From Aliidiomarina sp. (lineage in GTDB: Bacteria; Pseudomonadota; Gammaproteobacteria; Enterobacterales; Alteromonadaceae), in assembly GCF_022565475.1 (NCBI RefSeq), contig NZ_JAIUMR010000001.1, forward strand, positions 351,600 through 415,599: a stretch of 64,000 nt of DNA, given 5' to 3'. Under the pieces are notes generated by a model. That model was not told the origin of the DNA. It saw only the letters and a list, made by a program, of their open reading frames with translations, and did not search any database. The position numbers and the translations under genes were made by a program. Each line of letters begins with the position of its first letter. Position 1 is the first letter of the stretch. This document shows positions 1 to 10,536 of the stretch, piece after piece.

Positions 1-816
<816 letters not shown>

Positions 817-821
817 TCAAT

Positions 822-853
822 GATAAAGAAAGGCCTCAGCAAATGAGAGGCCC
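822..853 (-). terminator. Intrinsic terminator after zipA
   Basis: Read on the minus strand, GGCCTC and GAGGCC form a six-base stem with a nine-base loop, followed by TTTCTTTATC. It lies 8 bases past the zipA stop codon and before the ligA start, so it probably ends the zipA transcript. Confidence 0.65.
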
Positions 854-860
854 TGTGCCA

Positions 861-1796
861 TTATGACTGACGCAATTCAGCCAGTCGCTGACGGCGCTCG
901 AATTCGCGGATACGTTGATAGGTATGTTGCACTGACTGCTTTGTCATCGGATTGCGGTTCGCATCTAACACCGCAGCACGAGGCATCGCCTCAGCAATTT
1001 TGTTTGCAGCATTATACATCATGGTAAAAGCTTTATGACCGTCATACTTAATTGGCAGGGTCATGAACAGAACCACACCGCGGGCGGTGAAATTCTCTAA
1101 GTTATCGAGATCGAACGTTCCTGGATTGTACATATTCGCCATACGAAACAGTAATGGCCCTCGACCTGACGGCTGTTCATAACGATGGAAAATATCCAAA
1201 TCACCAAATTTCATGCCCAATTCAGTGACAGTTTCCAGCAACACTTGTCCTTTGATATCACCCGATACAAACAAAGTAATCACTTCTTCTTTAGGTGGCT
1301 CTGGAATTTCGTCACTGTCATCAGTTTCCGGCAAGCCAATGGCTAATTGTTCAACTGCAGAATCATCACGCTGGGCGCGCATCGATGGAATCTCCTCGGG
1401 TTGCGACTTTTCCGCCGACGCTTTCAGGGTGATGTCATCAGCATCAGTCGCAGCAGCCGAGGTCGTTTCCACCTTCTGCGTTTCCTCGGCATGAATCTCT
1501 GAGTTTTCAACATCAACGTCGACCTGCTCTGCCATTTGTCGCTCGCCGCGTTTACGTGTTTTAACCCGACCAACGCCAAGCTCATCAAAGTCTCGAACAG
1601 GGTTGTTCTGATCATGCTCCGAAGACTCTAATAGGTCTACCTGCTCAGCATCATAACTTTGACGCTTGCGCTGCAGTGACTCACGGCTTGCTTTGCCGTT
1701 GCGATTATTCTTTTGCAAGGTCCATAAACCATGAACGACAAGCCCAATTATGATTGCAACGCCAGCGAGAATAAGAACGACCCGTAAATTGTCCAT
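861..1796 (-). CDS. zipA: Cell division protein ZipA
   Basis: Inner-membrane anchor of the divisome that binds the C-terminal tail of FtsZ. The 311 residues show the family layout: an N-terminal membrane segment at about residues 5-27 with no cleavable signal, a long charged linker rich in Glu, Asp and Ala (about 30-165), and a C-terminal globular FtsZ-binding domain from the VITLFVSGDIKGQ stretch to about residue 295, containing FHRYEQPSGRGPLLFRMANM. It is followed by a terminator and then ligA, and smc lies upstream on the same strand; this neighbourhood is typical. The linker diverges, as usual in the family. Confidence 0.95.
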   Translation of the reverse strand: MDNLRVVLILAGVAIIIGLVVHGLWTLQKNNRNGKASRESLQRKRQSYDAEQVDLLESSEHDQNNPVRDFDELGVGRVKTRKRGERQMAEQVDVDVENSEIHAEETQKVETTSAAATDADDITLKASAEKSQPEEIPSMRAQRDDSAVEQLAIGLPETDDSDEIPEPPKEEVITLFVSGDIKGQVLLETVTELGMKFGDLDIFHRYEQPSGRGPLLFRMANMYNPGTFDLDNLENFTARGVVLFMTLPIKYDGHKAFTMMYNAANKIAEAMPRAAVLDANRNPMTKQSVQHTYQRIREFERRQRLAELRQS

Positions 1797-1902
1797 TGTT
1801 GCCTTTACCTATTTTATGCTTTGCATGATAAGCCCATAAGGCTGTTGTTATTTTATAGCGTTCGAGTATCGCATAAATTGACGACGGAAAGCATCCCTTA
1901 AC

Positions 1903-4900
1903 TCACGCCTCAGCAAGCGCCAATGCTTCTTCTACATCGACAGCAACTAAACGAGACACGCCAGGTTCTTGCATGGTCACCCCAGCGAGGTGTAACGCCA
2001 TTTCCATCGCAATCTTGTTATGGCTAATATAAATAAACTGCACTGTTTCTGACATTTCCTGAACCAAGCGGCAGAAACGACCGACATTCACATCATCCAG
2101 CGGGGCATCGACTTCATCTAAAAGACAAAAAGGTGCTGGATTTAACCGAAAGATTGCGAACACAAGTGCCAACGCGGTCAATGCTTTCTCGCCGCCGGAA
2201 AGCAGGTGAATGGTCGAGTTTTTCTTCCCCGGAGGCCGCGCCATAATGGTCACGCCCGTCTCAAGTAAATCATCTTCGGTTAAATCTAAATACGCCTGAC
2301 CACCCCCAAAAACTTTCGGAAACAAACGTTGTAAATCTTGGTTAACCTGATCAAACGTCACCTTAAAACGCTGCCGTGTTTCTCGATCAATCTTCTTAAT
2401 TGCGTCTTCTAAGGTGGTTAACGATGCACTCAAATCTTCGTGCTGAGCATCCAAATAGGCCTTGCGCTCTGCCTGCACTTCGACCTCTTCCAGTGCCGCT
2501 AAATTGATCGCTCCGAGCTGCTGGATCTTGCGACTGGTCGTTTCTAAACGTTGTTGCCACTCTTTTTCATTAGTTTCCTCGGGCATCGTCTCGAGAACCG
2601 TCTTTAACGCAACATTCATTTCCTTAAGGCTATCGAGTAACGCGTGTCCGCGTTCCCGTGCAGCAGCCAACTCAAGTTTGCCCGCCTGCACACGCTCTTG
2701 TTGACGGGCAATCCGTTCAACAACAGCACTTTGTCCTTGGTTCAGAATTCGAATTTCTTCGCTAACGGTCGCCAATTGTTCGCGCGCTGCATGTAACTCT
2801 GCTTCGACTTCTTCACGCTCGACAAGTTTCATCGCCAGCTCCTCGGCGACAAACTGAAGCTCATCATCAGTCTGTAGCGCAGCTTCGAGCTCAGCAATAT
2901 GTTCGTGCAGCGTTGCTTGCTGCGCTTCAGCACGCAACATGGATTGCTGCAGATGTTCGGCACGAGACTTCACCTGTGAGTGCTGCAATTGCACCTGATG
3001 ATACTCATTTTGTTCACGCTGCAAGGTCGATTTATTCGCCGCAACCACCTGTTTAAGGCGCTCTCCTTCGCCAATGAGCCGTTCCCGTTCAGGCTCACGC
3101 TCGCGCTCAATCTGTTCCAATTCGAATAGCTGAAGTTCGGCTTGTTCAATACGTTCTTCTTGACCTTGCAGGCTAATGTCTAGCTCATTTTGTTCTTGTT
3201 CTAAGCGCTGACGTCGACGTAACAAGTCCTCTTGTTGACTGACCTGTGCGCGTTCCCGTTCCTGCAACTGAGCAAGCAGCAAAGCACTTTCACTATATTC
3301 GTTGCGTAACTGTTCGCGCTGGCTTTCGAATCGCTCAATCTGTTCTTTCAAGCTTGTTTGTTGCAGAGTCAATTGTTGGCAGCTTTCCTCTAGGCTGTGT
3401 AATTGCTCCTCGCTTTCGATAAGTTCCTGCTGCCAGCGCAATGGGCCTGCTTCATCCTCCGCGTGCAGGTACCATGACCGGCCGCACACCTGCCCGGCAG
3501 GCATGAGTACAGCAAAGAGCCCCGCGTTACTCGCTAACAAACCTTGTGCCTGAGCTAAGCTTTCAGCGACAGCAAAGTGGGTCAAAAGAGGTAAATGCTG
3601 TAATTGCTCGGTCTGGAACTGAGCCAAACTTGCGCTGTGATGAGAACTTGTAGCTTCCAACTGCAAGCCAAAACCCTCAAAGGATACATATGCGTCAAAA
3701 ACAGGTAACGATAACCAAGGGGCCAAAATTTGTTCAGCCGCTTGCTGATACATGTCGGGAACCGTCAGCAGTTCGCGCAGAAGACCAAGATGCTCTGCAT
3801 ACACCTGCCCCGGTTCCTCTCGGCTGCTCAATAACGTCTGCAGGGAACTGATTTTCCCACGTAGTTTTTGCTGCTTATCTTGTTCGGTGGCATAAGCCGA
3901 CTGACACGATTCCAGCTGTTCTTGCGCCGCGCTTTTGTCCTGTTGGCATTGTTCAAGCTGCTCAAGTTTAACTTGCAACTCGTCTTCTGTTTTTGCCATC
4001 TGCTGCAACAAAGCTTGTTGTGCATGCTCATCAACCGTTGGTAGCTCTGCAATCTCGGTTGCGATGTTTTCTAGGCGTTGTTGGAACTGTTGCATTAACT
4101 GTCGAGCAGACTGCACTTCTGCCACTTGCAATGCCTTTTCACGGCTCGCATCACCATGCCGCTGTTGCCAAGATTGCCACTGCTCCTGCCATGCTTGCAA
4201 TTCGCTTTCAGCTTCTTCAGCACCTAGTTCCGCCATTTGTCGCTGCTCAGCGGCAAGTTGTAAGCGCTCACCGAGTTCTTCTTGTTCAGCACTGAGTTGT
4301 TCGTATTCGTGTTGATCAGCAGTTAAGCTCTCGGCAAGTTGCATGAGTTGCCGACGCTGTTGCTCAATTTGTTGCTGACGCTGTTGATTCAGGTTTCGGC
4401 CATGCTGAATCTGCTGTTCAAGCCGGGTTGTTTCCGTATTTAAACGGTAGAATTGCTGTTGGATATCATCGACTTTCTGTTTCCAATCCGATTCTTGCTC
4501 ACGCAGCTCGGTTTGACCGCGCTCACTTCCGCGTTGCTCTGCGACCCAACGTTGCAGTTCGGCTTCCTCACTATTTACTTGATGTTCTAGGTGATCGCAT
4601 TGCTCTTGATAATGCATCCAGCGAATAGCCTGCAACTGCGCCTTGAGCTCACGCTCTTCTGCCTTCAGGGTTTTATAACGCTGGGCAGCCGCAGCCTGCC
4701 GTTGTAATTTAGCTAATTGTTGGCCTAACTCTTCACGCACATCGGTTAGCCGGTCGAGATTATCGCGAGTGCGACTCATCCGGCTTTCGGTTTCTTTCCT
4801 GCGCTCTTTGTATTTTGAAATTCCGGCTGCTTCTTCGATAAACACCCGCAACTCTTGCGGCCGCGACTCAATAAGCCGGGAAATCATTCCTTGTTCAATA

Positions 4901-5328
4901 ATTGCGTAACTTCGAGGGCCTAACCCAGTCCCTAAAAAGAGATCGGTGATATCGCGGCGACGACATTTTGCGCCGTTTAGTAGATAGGTCGACTGCGCGT
5001 CACGAGTGACCACACGCTTAACAGAGATTTCATTAAACGCAGCAAATTCGCCTTGAATTCGCCCTGAACTATTGTCAAACACAAGCTCAACACTTGCTTG
5101 TGAGACTGGTTTACGCGACTGCGAACCGTTAAAAATAACGTCGGTCATCGCATCACCACGTAGGTTTTTCGCTGAACTTTCACCGAGAACCCAACGTACT
5201 GCATCGATAACGTTCGATTTTCCACAGCCATTAGGCCCCACAATACAGGTCATTTGCTCAGGGAAGGCAACCTTGGTAGGGTCAACGAATGACTTAAAGC
5301 CTGCTAGCTTGATGTGTTTTAATCGCAT
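1903..5328 (-). CDS. smc: Chromosome segregation ATPase SMC
   Basis: Condensin ATPase that loops and organises the chromosome together with ScpA and ScpB, both encoded at 45.8-47.3 kb in this window. The 1141 residues show Walker A GPNGCGKSN at about 31-39, an ABC signature LSGGEKA at about 1043, and Walker B FCLLDEVDAPLDD at about 1067-1079. Two very Gln/Glu-rich coiled-coil arms (about 165-500 and 640-960) flank a hinge of low conservation near 505-630. The length is usual for gammaproteobacterial SMC. MukBEF replaces this system in enterics and vibrios, so the gene helps place the organism. It starts 173 bases from the divergent gene at 5502. Confidence 0.97.
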   Translation of the reverse strand: MRLKHIKLAGFKSFVDPTKVAFPEQMTCIVGPNGCGKSNVIDAVRWVLGESSAKNLRGDAMTDVIFNGSQSRKPVSQASVELVFDNSSGRIQGEFAAFNEISVKRVVTRDAQSTYLLNGAKCRRRDITDLFLGTGLGPRSYAIIEQGMISRLIESRPQELRVFIEEAAGISKYKERRKETESRMSRTRDNLDRLTDVREELGQQLAKLQRQAAAAQRYKTLKAEERELKAQLQAIRWMHYQEQCDHLEHQVNSEEAELQRWVAEQRGSERGQTELREQESDWKQKVDDIQQQFYRLNTETTRLEQQIQHGRNLNQQRQQQIEQQRRQLMQLAESLTADQHEYEQLSAEQEELGERLQLAAEQRQMAELGAEEAESELQAWQEQWQSWQQRHGDASREKALQVAEVQSARQLMQQFQQRLENIATEIAELPTVDEHAQQALLQQMAKTEDELQVKLEQLEQCQQDKSAAQEQLESCQSAYATEQDKQQKLRGKISSLQTLLSSREEPGQVYAEHLGLLRELLTVPDMYQQAAEQILAPWLSLPVFDAYVSFEGFGLQLEATSSHHSASLAQFQTEQLQHLPLLTHFAVAESLAQAQGLLASNAGLFAVLMPAGQVCGRSWYLHAEDEAGPLRWQQELIESEEQLHSLEESCQQLTLQQTSLKEQIERFESQREQLRNEYSESALLLAQLQERERAQVSQQEDLLRRRQRLEQEQNELDISLQGQEERIEQAELQLFELEQIEREREPERERLIGEGERLKQVVAANKSTLQREQNEYHQVQLQHSQVKSRAEHLQQSMLRAEAQQATLHEHIAELEAALQTDDELQFVAEELAMKLVEREEVEAELHAAREQLATVSEEIRILNQGQSAVVERIARQQERVQAGKLELAAARERGHALLDSLKEMNVALKTVLETMPEETNEKEWQQRLETTSRKIQQLGAINLAALEEVEVQAERKAYLDAQHEDLSASLTTLEDAIKKIDRETRQRFKVTFDQVNQDLQRLFPKVFGGGQAYLDLTEDDLLETGVTIMARPPGKKNSTIHLLSGGEKALTALALVFAIFRLNPAPFCLLDEVDAPLDDVNVGRFCRLVQEMSETVQFIYISHNKIAMEMALHLAGVTMQEPGVSRLVAVDVEEALALAEA

Positions 5329-5501
5329 GGCGCCACAGTAAAGTTATTGTTATAGGTTATACTTTTGTTGTCGCAATAATTCAGTGTAAAGCGAACTGAC
5401 ACGAGCAGCAACAATTGAACAAATACTTACAGTTAATTTCTTGCGTCAAACCATGGCAGTTACGTATGATCTGGTCGGATGATTCGTTGTAGAGAAGTTA
5501 A

Positions 5502-6065
5502 ATGGCTAAAAAACTGAATATTCTCATCTGTTTCGTTGCCTTTGTCAGCTCCGGCGCCCATGCGCAGAGCTCGGCATCATCGTTATTGGATTTTAGCAAC
5601 GATGGCAGTGAGGACTTTTACTACAAAATTCAAACGTCCCTGTGGACCACCCATTTTAATCCGAAGCCAGAACACAACAATCATCAAAATTTAGTTGGTT
5701 TTGAAGTCTATGGTCGGCGCTTGCCGCCAGAAACCACGCAACGATTTCATGACCAGTTTGACTACGCTAGGCCCTTAGTTGGCGTAGCATTTTTCCGAAA
5801 CTCGTTTCATCAAAATACCACCTACCTGTATGGCGGCATTCGTCAAAATTTAGTCGCTGGTCAGCAGTTACAAACTTATATTAAAGTCACTGGTGGCCTT
5901 ATTCATGGCTATCGCGGTGAGTACCAACATAAAATTCCGTTTAATCATATCGGTATCGCGCCTGCGGTGATTCCCATGTTTGGCGTGCAATACAAACAAG
6001 TCAGTAGCGAACTCACTCTCTTTGGCGCTTCCGGTATCATGCTCACGCTTGGACTAACGTTCTAA
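5502..6065 (+). CDS. Putative outer-membrane beta-barrel protein (PagP/PagL-like size)
   Basis: A 187-residue exported protein with a signal peptide ending near the HAQSS stretch at about residue 22. The mature part has alternating hydrophobic and polar residues and ends in LTLGLTF; a terminal Phe is the sorting signal of outer-membrane barrels. Motifs TSLWTTHFNPKPEHN and FFRNSFHQNTTYLYGG resemble a conserved family often labelled, without biochemical support, as an sn-glycerol-3-phosphate transporter, and related in appearance to the small lipid A-modifying barrels. This is recognition by pattern only; no enzyme activity can be assigned. It stands alone between divergent smc and convergent rmuC, whose stop codon it overlaps by four bases. 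Confidence 0.6.
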   Translation: MAKKLNILICFVAFVSSGAHAQSSASSLLDFSNDGSEDFYYKIQTSLWTTHFNPKPEHNNHQNLVGFEVYGRRLPPETTQRFHDQFDYARPLVGVAFFRNSFHQNTTYLYGGIRQNLVAGQQLQTYIKVTGGLIHGYRGEYQHKIPFNHIGIAPAVIPMFGVQYKQVSSELTLFGASGIMLTLGLTF

Positions 6066-7366
6066 TCTTGACGTTCGTCGTCCTCATCAAGTAATCGGCT
6101 GTCTAACTTTTTACTAGGTTGAACACCGAGCTGACGAAACTTTTCGACCCTTCCCAGTAAATTGCCGCGGCCACTACTCAGTTTATTCATGGCAGCATCC
6201 CAATGCTTGCGTGTGCCGTCCAATGCTTGACCAATTTTCTGCAAATCCTCGACGAAATTGGCAAACTTGTCGTACAGACGAGCGGCGTCTTGGGCAATGC
6301 GTTGCGCATTTTGATTCTGCTGCTCATACTGCCAGATATTGTTCACAGTCCGTAACGCCACCAACAAATTGGTTGGGCTTACCAACATGATATGTTGCTC
6401 TAAGGCCAATTTAACGAGGTCAGGATCGCGGTCGACCGCAAGCAAGAAAGCCGGTTCGATGGGAATAAACAACAACACGTAGTCTAGCGTGCGAACTCCC
6501 TCTAACTGTTGATAATTCTTTTTACCGAGCTCACGAATATGATTACGCAGCGATTGAATATGATCGTTGAGAGCCTGCTCTCGATCAGCATCGTTTTCGC
6601 TATTAAAATAGCGCTCATACGCAGCAAGCGAGACTTTCGAGTCAATGATCACGTCCTTGTCTTTCGGCAGATGAACAATCACATCAGGGCGATAACGTTT
6701 ACCGTCGTCCTGACGATGTTGTGATTGCGTCGTATATTCACGCCCTTCATGCAACCCTGACTGTTGCAGAATACGCTCAAGAATGACCTCGCCCCACGCG
6801 CCTTGCTGGCGCGTGTCACCTTTCAAAGCTCGGGTAAGTGCTTCAGCTTCAGCGCTCATCTGTTGATTAAGTTCACGCAAACTGGAAATTTGTTGCTGCA
6901 AGCCTGCTCGCTGTTTCGTTTCGTCACTAAACTGCTGAGCAATTTGCTGACGAAAACCTTCAAGCTGTTTCTGTAACGGGTTTAGCGTGCTTGCCAGTGA
7001 CTTTTCTTGGCGTTGCTCTAATGCCGCAGTCTTTTGTTCAAAGATCCGATTCGCCAGGTTCTCAAACTCCTTCTGCAAGCGCACTTCACTTTGCTGCAGC
7101 AACTCAATTTTTTCCGCCAAATGTTGCTGCTCTCGCTGACTCGCAACCTGCAGTTTTTCATGCTCGGTATACCAATGTTGTGCTTCTTTCTGCTCCTGTT
7201 CGAAACGTTCTTGAAGGACTTGTTTCTCAGCGAGGAACCGGGCTATCTCCTCTTCTCTACTTGCCGCGATGCGACGTGCCGAGAACCCAGCAAATAGTCC
7301 GACTAGAACTACCCCAAGGAACAGACCAATTGCGAATAACATGAGACCGTCGTTGGTTATCTCCAT
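6062..7366 (-). CDS. rmuC: DNA recombination protein RmuC
   Basis: RmuC-family protein, a putative nuclease-fold factor known from E. coli to limit recombination at inverted repeats. An N-terminal membrane helix (about residues 8-28) is followed by a coiled coil to about residue 180. The conserved RmuC domain then follows, with ALKGDTRQQGAWGEVILERIL, RYRPDVIVHLPKDKDVIIDSKVSL and LFIPIEPAFLLA. I prefer the ATG at 7366 (434 residues), which has AAGGA upstream. A start 48 bases further upstream at 7414 would fall in the U-run of the fumarase terminator. The gene is convergent with the barrel gene at 5502. Confidence 0.92.
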   Translation of the reverse strand: MEITNDGLMLFAIGLFLGVVLVGLFAGFSARRIAASREEEIARFLAEKQVLQERFEQEQKEAQHWYTEHEKLQVASQREQQHLAEKIELLQQSEVRLQKEFENLANRIFEQKTAALEQRQEKSLASTLNPLQKQLEGFRQQIAQQFSDETKQRAGLQQQISSLRELNQQMSAEAEALTRALKGDTRQQGAWGEVILERILQQSGLHEGREYTTQSQHRQDDGKRYRPDVIVHLPKDKDVIIDSKVSLAAYERYFNSENDADREQALNDHIQSLRNHIRELGKKNYQQLEGVRTLDYVLLFIPIEPAFLLAVDRDPDLVKLALEQHIMLVSPTNLLVALRTVNNIWQYEQQNQNAQRIAQDAARLYDKFANFVEDLQKIGQALDGTRKHWDAAMNKLSSGRGNLLGRVEKFRQLGVQPSKKLDSRLLDEDDERQD

Positions 7367-7414
7367 AGCGACAAAACTTCCTTTTTGACAAGATAATTTC
7401 TCGAAGTTTGGCAT

Positions 7415-7457
7415 AAAAAAAGCGCAGTGACAGCAACTTCTGCCTCCGCGCTTTTCG
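7415..7457 (-). terminator. Intrinsic terminator after fumarase
   Basis: On the minus strand AAAAGCGC pairs with GCGCTTTT across a loop of about 22 bases that can itself pair partly (GCAG/CTGC), and a run of seven T follows. It begins about 20 bases after the fumarase stop and ends just before rmuC. Confidence 0.7.
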
Positions 7458-7475
7458 ATTTAGCAAAACAAGGTT

Positions 7476-8990
7476 CTAAGCTGACGTCATTTCCTGAATC
7501 TTCACTGCCCATACCGCAGGGCCCGCTTGGTGGGCGTTATTTCCTTGACTGTCAACCGCGACCGTCACCGGCATGTCTTCAACCTCAAATTCGTAAATTG
7601 CTTCCATACCGAGGTCTTCAAAGGCGACGACTTTCGCTTGCTTAATTGCTTTCGCCACTAAATAAGCCGCACCGCCAACCGCCATGAGATACACTGCCTG
7701 ATGTTTGGCAATACTTGCGACCGTTTGTGCACCGCGCTCTGCCTTGCCAATCATGCCGATAATACCGGTTTGCTCAAGCATGAGATCGGTAAATTTATCC
7801 ATCCGCGTTGCTGTTGTGGGTCCAGCGGGGCCAACCACTTCATCGCCAACTGGATCAACCGGCCCAACGTAGTAAATAAATTTATTATTGAAATCGACCG
7901 GCAATTCTTCGCCTTTGTCGAGCATGTCTTTAATCCGTTTATGCGCGGCATCACGACCGGTTAAAAGTTTGCCGGACAAGAGCACGGTTTCGCCCATTTT
8001 CCAGTCGCGTACATCTGCGGCCGTCAAGGTATCGAGGTTCACCCGACGTGCATTGTCGCCAACTTCAAACGTGATATCTGGCCAATCCTCTAACTTCGGT
8101 GGTTGTAACTTAGCCAGACCACTGCCGTCTAAGTGAAAATGGACATGGCGTGTCGCTGCACAGTTTGGAATCATGGTCACCGGTTTCGACGCAGCATGCG
8201 TTGGCATCGACTTGATCTTCACGTCAACCACGGTGGTTAAACCGCCAAGCCCTTGAGCGCCAATACCCAATTGATTCACTCGATTATAAATTTCTAAACG
8301 CAGAGCTTCCTCAGCGTTTTCCGGACCACGCGCAATCAATTCTTGGATATCCACCGGATCCATGAGCGACTCTTTAGCTAAAACCGCTGACTTCTCTGCA
8401 GTTCCGCCAATACCAATGCCAAGCATTCCCGGCGGACACCAACCTGCGCCCATCTTCGGCAATGTTTCCACGACCCAATCTGCAATGGAGTCACTCGGGT
8501 TTAACATCACCATTTTGGTTTTGTTCTCAGAACCGCCGCCTTTCGCCGCAATCGCAACTTCGATTTCGCCGCCCGGAATCATATCAATGTGAACAACCGC
8601 CGGTGTGTTGTCTTTGGTGTTTTTGCGACCGCCTGCTGGATCCGCAACGATTGAAGCGCGCAGCGGATTATCTGGATTTAAGTAGGCTCGACGCGTTCCT
8701 TCATCAACCATCTCTTGCACAGTCATGTCGGTTTTATCCCACTGCACGTCCATGCCCACTTTAACAAAGCACGTCACGATACCCGTGTCCTGACACAATG
8801 GTCGATGACCTTGTGCTGACATCCGCGAGTTAACCAGCATTTGTGCAATTGCACTTTTCGCAGCTTCACTTTGTTCTTTCTCGTGAGCTTCGGCGAGCGC
8901 GTTAACGAAATCGAGTGGGTGGTAATAGGAGATAAACTGCAGTGCATCTTCGATGCTATCAATAAAGTCTTGTTGTCGAATAAGTGCCAT
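7476..8990 (-). CDS. Fumarate hydratase, class I (iron-sulfur, FumA/B type)
   Basis: Interconverts fumarate and L-malate in the citric acid cycle, in the cytoplasm, with an oxygen-sensitive [4Fe-4S] cluster. The protein is of the single-chain class I type, with the alpha-like domain (CQDTGIVTCFVKVG near residue 77, GGSENKTKM, CPPGMLGIGIGGTAEK) followed by the beta-like domain (LLSGKLLTGRDAAHKRI, YYVGPVDPVG, GPAGPTTATRMD). The ATG at 8990 gives 504 residues and has AGAGG eight bases upstream; an upstream in-frame start at 9035 lacks this. It is divergent from pabB and ends at a good terminator. Confidence 0.95.
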   Translation of the reverse strand: MALIRQQDFIDSIEDALQFISYYHPLDFVNALAEAHEKEQSEAAKSAIAQMLVNSRMSAQGHRPLCQDTGIVTCFVKVGMDVQWDKTDMTVQEMVDEGTRRAYLNPDNPLRASIVADPAGGRKNTKDNTPAVVHIDMIPGGEIEVAIAAKGGGSENKTKMVMLNPSDSIADWVVETLPKMGAGWCPPGMLGIGIGGTAEKSAVLAKESLMDPVDIQELIARGPENAEEALRLEIYNRVNQLGIGAQGLGGLTTVVDVKIKSMPTHAASKPVTMIPNCAATRHVHFHLDGSGLAKLQPPKLEDWPDITFEVGDNARRVNLDTLTAADVRDWKMGETVLLSGKLLTGRDAAHKRIKDMLDKGEELPVDFNNKFIYYVGPVDPVGDEVVGPAGPTTATRMDKFTDLMLEQTGIIGMIGKAERGAQTVASIAKHQAVYLMAVGGAAYLVAKAIKQAKVVAFEDLGMEAIYEFEVEDMPVTVAVDSQGNNAHQAGPAVWAVKIQEMTSA

Positions 8991-9139
8991 GCCTAACCTC
9001 TTTTCGGCGGTGATATACGATGCTGAATAAACCAACTTATGATACTCTCTTCTCGAAAGTGCTGCCAGTGGATAAGTGCCCTTCAGCGCTGCTAAATCGA
9101 ATCACCTTAATCACTTTATATTCGGAGTATGTCTGCTTC

Positions 9140-10534
9140 ATGGCGTTTTCGCAGCCTTCCCTTCAGGTTACAGAGCTCAACTACCAAGACTGGCACGATA
9201 CGGTCGCTATTTTTACGCCTTTTGCTGCAGAACCATGGGCACTTTTGCTCGACTCAGCAGCAGCGAACCATCCCAATAGCCGCTATGACATGCTCTTGCG
9301 CCAGCCTTGTAAGACGTTTACGTGGCCAAATGCGCAAACACAACGCAACCCATTTCAGCAACTCCAAGACGAATTAACGCGCTCGCCCATTGCACCTTTA
9401 CCTGCGCCCTATCAAGATTTGCCATTTCAAGGCGGTCTCGTCGGTCTGTTTGGCTATGATCTTGGCCGCACGCTCGAAGTCTTACCGGAGCTTGCACAAC
9501 AAGATATCGACCTACCCGATCTAGCCGTCGGCTTTTATCACCATGCACTGATCATTGATCATCAAGAAAAACGGACTTACGCGTTGCAACCAGCCGATTT
9601 TACGGTTGCTGCGGATGAATTCTGGCAGTCCAATAGCAAGGCTAACAATAGCGCTTTTCAGTTGACCAGTGCGTGGCACAGTAATCTCAGCGCAACGGAA
9701 TATCACCGACGTATCGACCAAATTCATGAGTACCTGCGAGCCGGTGATTGTTATCAAATTAACCTTGCGCAACGTTTTCAGGCAACCTTTCAGGGTGATC
9801 CATGGCAGGCCTATATTGCGCTGCGAAATGCGAATCGTGCACCGTTTTCCGCTTGGTTGAACCTACCTCAAGGCTGTGTACTCAGCCTGTCGCCAGAACG
9901 TTTTTTACGCGTTGCCCCCGATGGTCATGTCGAAACTAAACCGATTAAAGGCACATTACCTCGCCTCAATGACCCGAATCGTGACGCTGAGCAAGTGCAA
10001 CGGCTGAAAGATTCGCGTAAAGATCAAGCTGAAAATTTGATGATTGTCGATCTCCTACGCAATGACTTAAGCCGCGTTTGCCAACCGGGCAGTGTCCAGG
10101 TTTCTTCACTCTTTGCTATCGAGAGTTTCAATGCCGTTCATCACTTGGTCAGTACCGTTGAAGGCCGGCTTCCTGCTGACGTACAACCACTTGCTTTGCT
10201 TGCCGCAGCTTTTCCGGGCGGCTCCATTACGGGCGCACCGAAAATTCGAGCAATGGAGATTATTGATAGTCTCGAGCCACATCGCCGGTCCGTTTATTGC
10301 GGCAGTATTGGCTACTTTAGCGTACATGGTCAGAGTGATACCAGCATCACCATTCGCACGTTATGCACCTATCAGGATTCCATATACTGCTGGGCTGGTG
10401 GCGGAATCGTTCATGATTCCGATGCAGCTTCCGAGTATCAGGAGACTTTCGACAAAGTGGCAAAGATTCTTCCTGTGCTGCAAACCTGCGGCGATGTAGT
10501 CAACACTGTCACGGTCGACGAAAGTAAGGGGTGA
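9140..10534 (+). CDS. pabB: Aminodeoxychorismate synthase component I
   Basis: Converts chorismate and ammonia (from a PabA-type glutaminase) to 4-amino-4-deoxychorismate for folate synthesis. The chorismate-binding domain shows RAGDCYQINLAQRF, LSPERFLRV, KPIKGTLPR, NLMIVDLLRNDLSR, FPGGSITGAPKIRAMEII and RSVYCGSIGYFS. TrpE-type enzymes carry a PIAGTRPR sequence where this protein has PIKGTLPR; the lysine is the PabB hallmark. The ATG at 9140 (464 residues) is preceded by GGAG at a rather long distance. No pabA is adjacent, although trpG at 50.9 kb could supply the glutaminase. The Nudix gene follows after two bases. Confidence 0.93.
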   Translation: MAFSQPSLQVTELNYQDWHDTVAIFTPFAAEPWALLLDSAAANHPNSRYDMLLRQPCKTFTWPNAQTQRNPFQQLQDELTRSPIAPLPAPYQDLPFQGGLVGLFGYDLGRTLEVLPELAQQDIDLPDLAVGFYHHALIIDHQEKRTYALQPADFTVAADEFWQSNSKANNSAFQLTSAWHSNLSATEYHRRIDQIHEYLRAGDCYQINLAQRFQATFQGDPWQAYIALRNANRAPFSAWLNLPQGCVLSLSPERFLRVAPDGHVETKPIKGTLPRLNDPNRDAEQVQRLKDSRKDQAENLMIVDLLRNDLSRVCQPGSVQVSSLFAIESFNAVHHLVSTVEGRLPADVQPLALLAAAFPGGSITGAPKIRAMEIIDSLEPHRRSVYCGSIGYFSVHGQSDTSITIRTLCTYQDSIYCWAGGGIVHDSDAASEYQETFDKVAKILPVLQTCGDVVNTVTVDESKG

Positions 10535-10536
10535 CA

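Noticed and set aside
3935..4315. Cys/Ser-rich plus-strand frame of 126 codons within smc.
   Set aside because: Antisense of a Gln-rich coiled-coil gene gives Cys/Ser/Leu runs; it is a shadow of smc.
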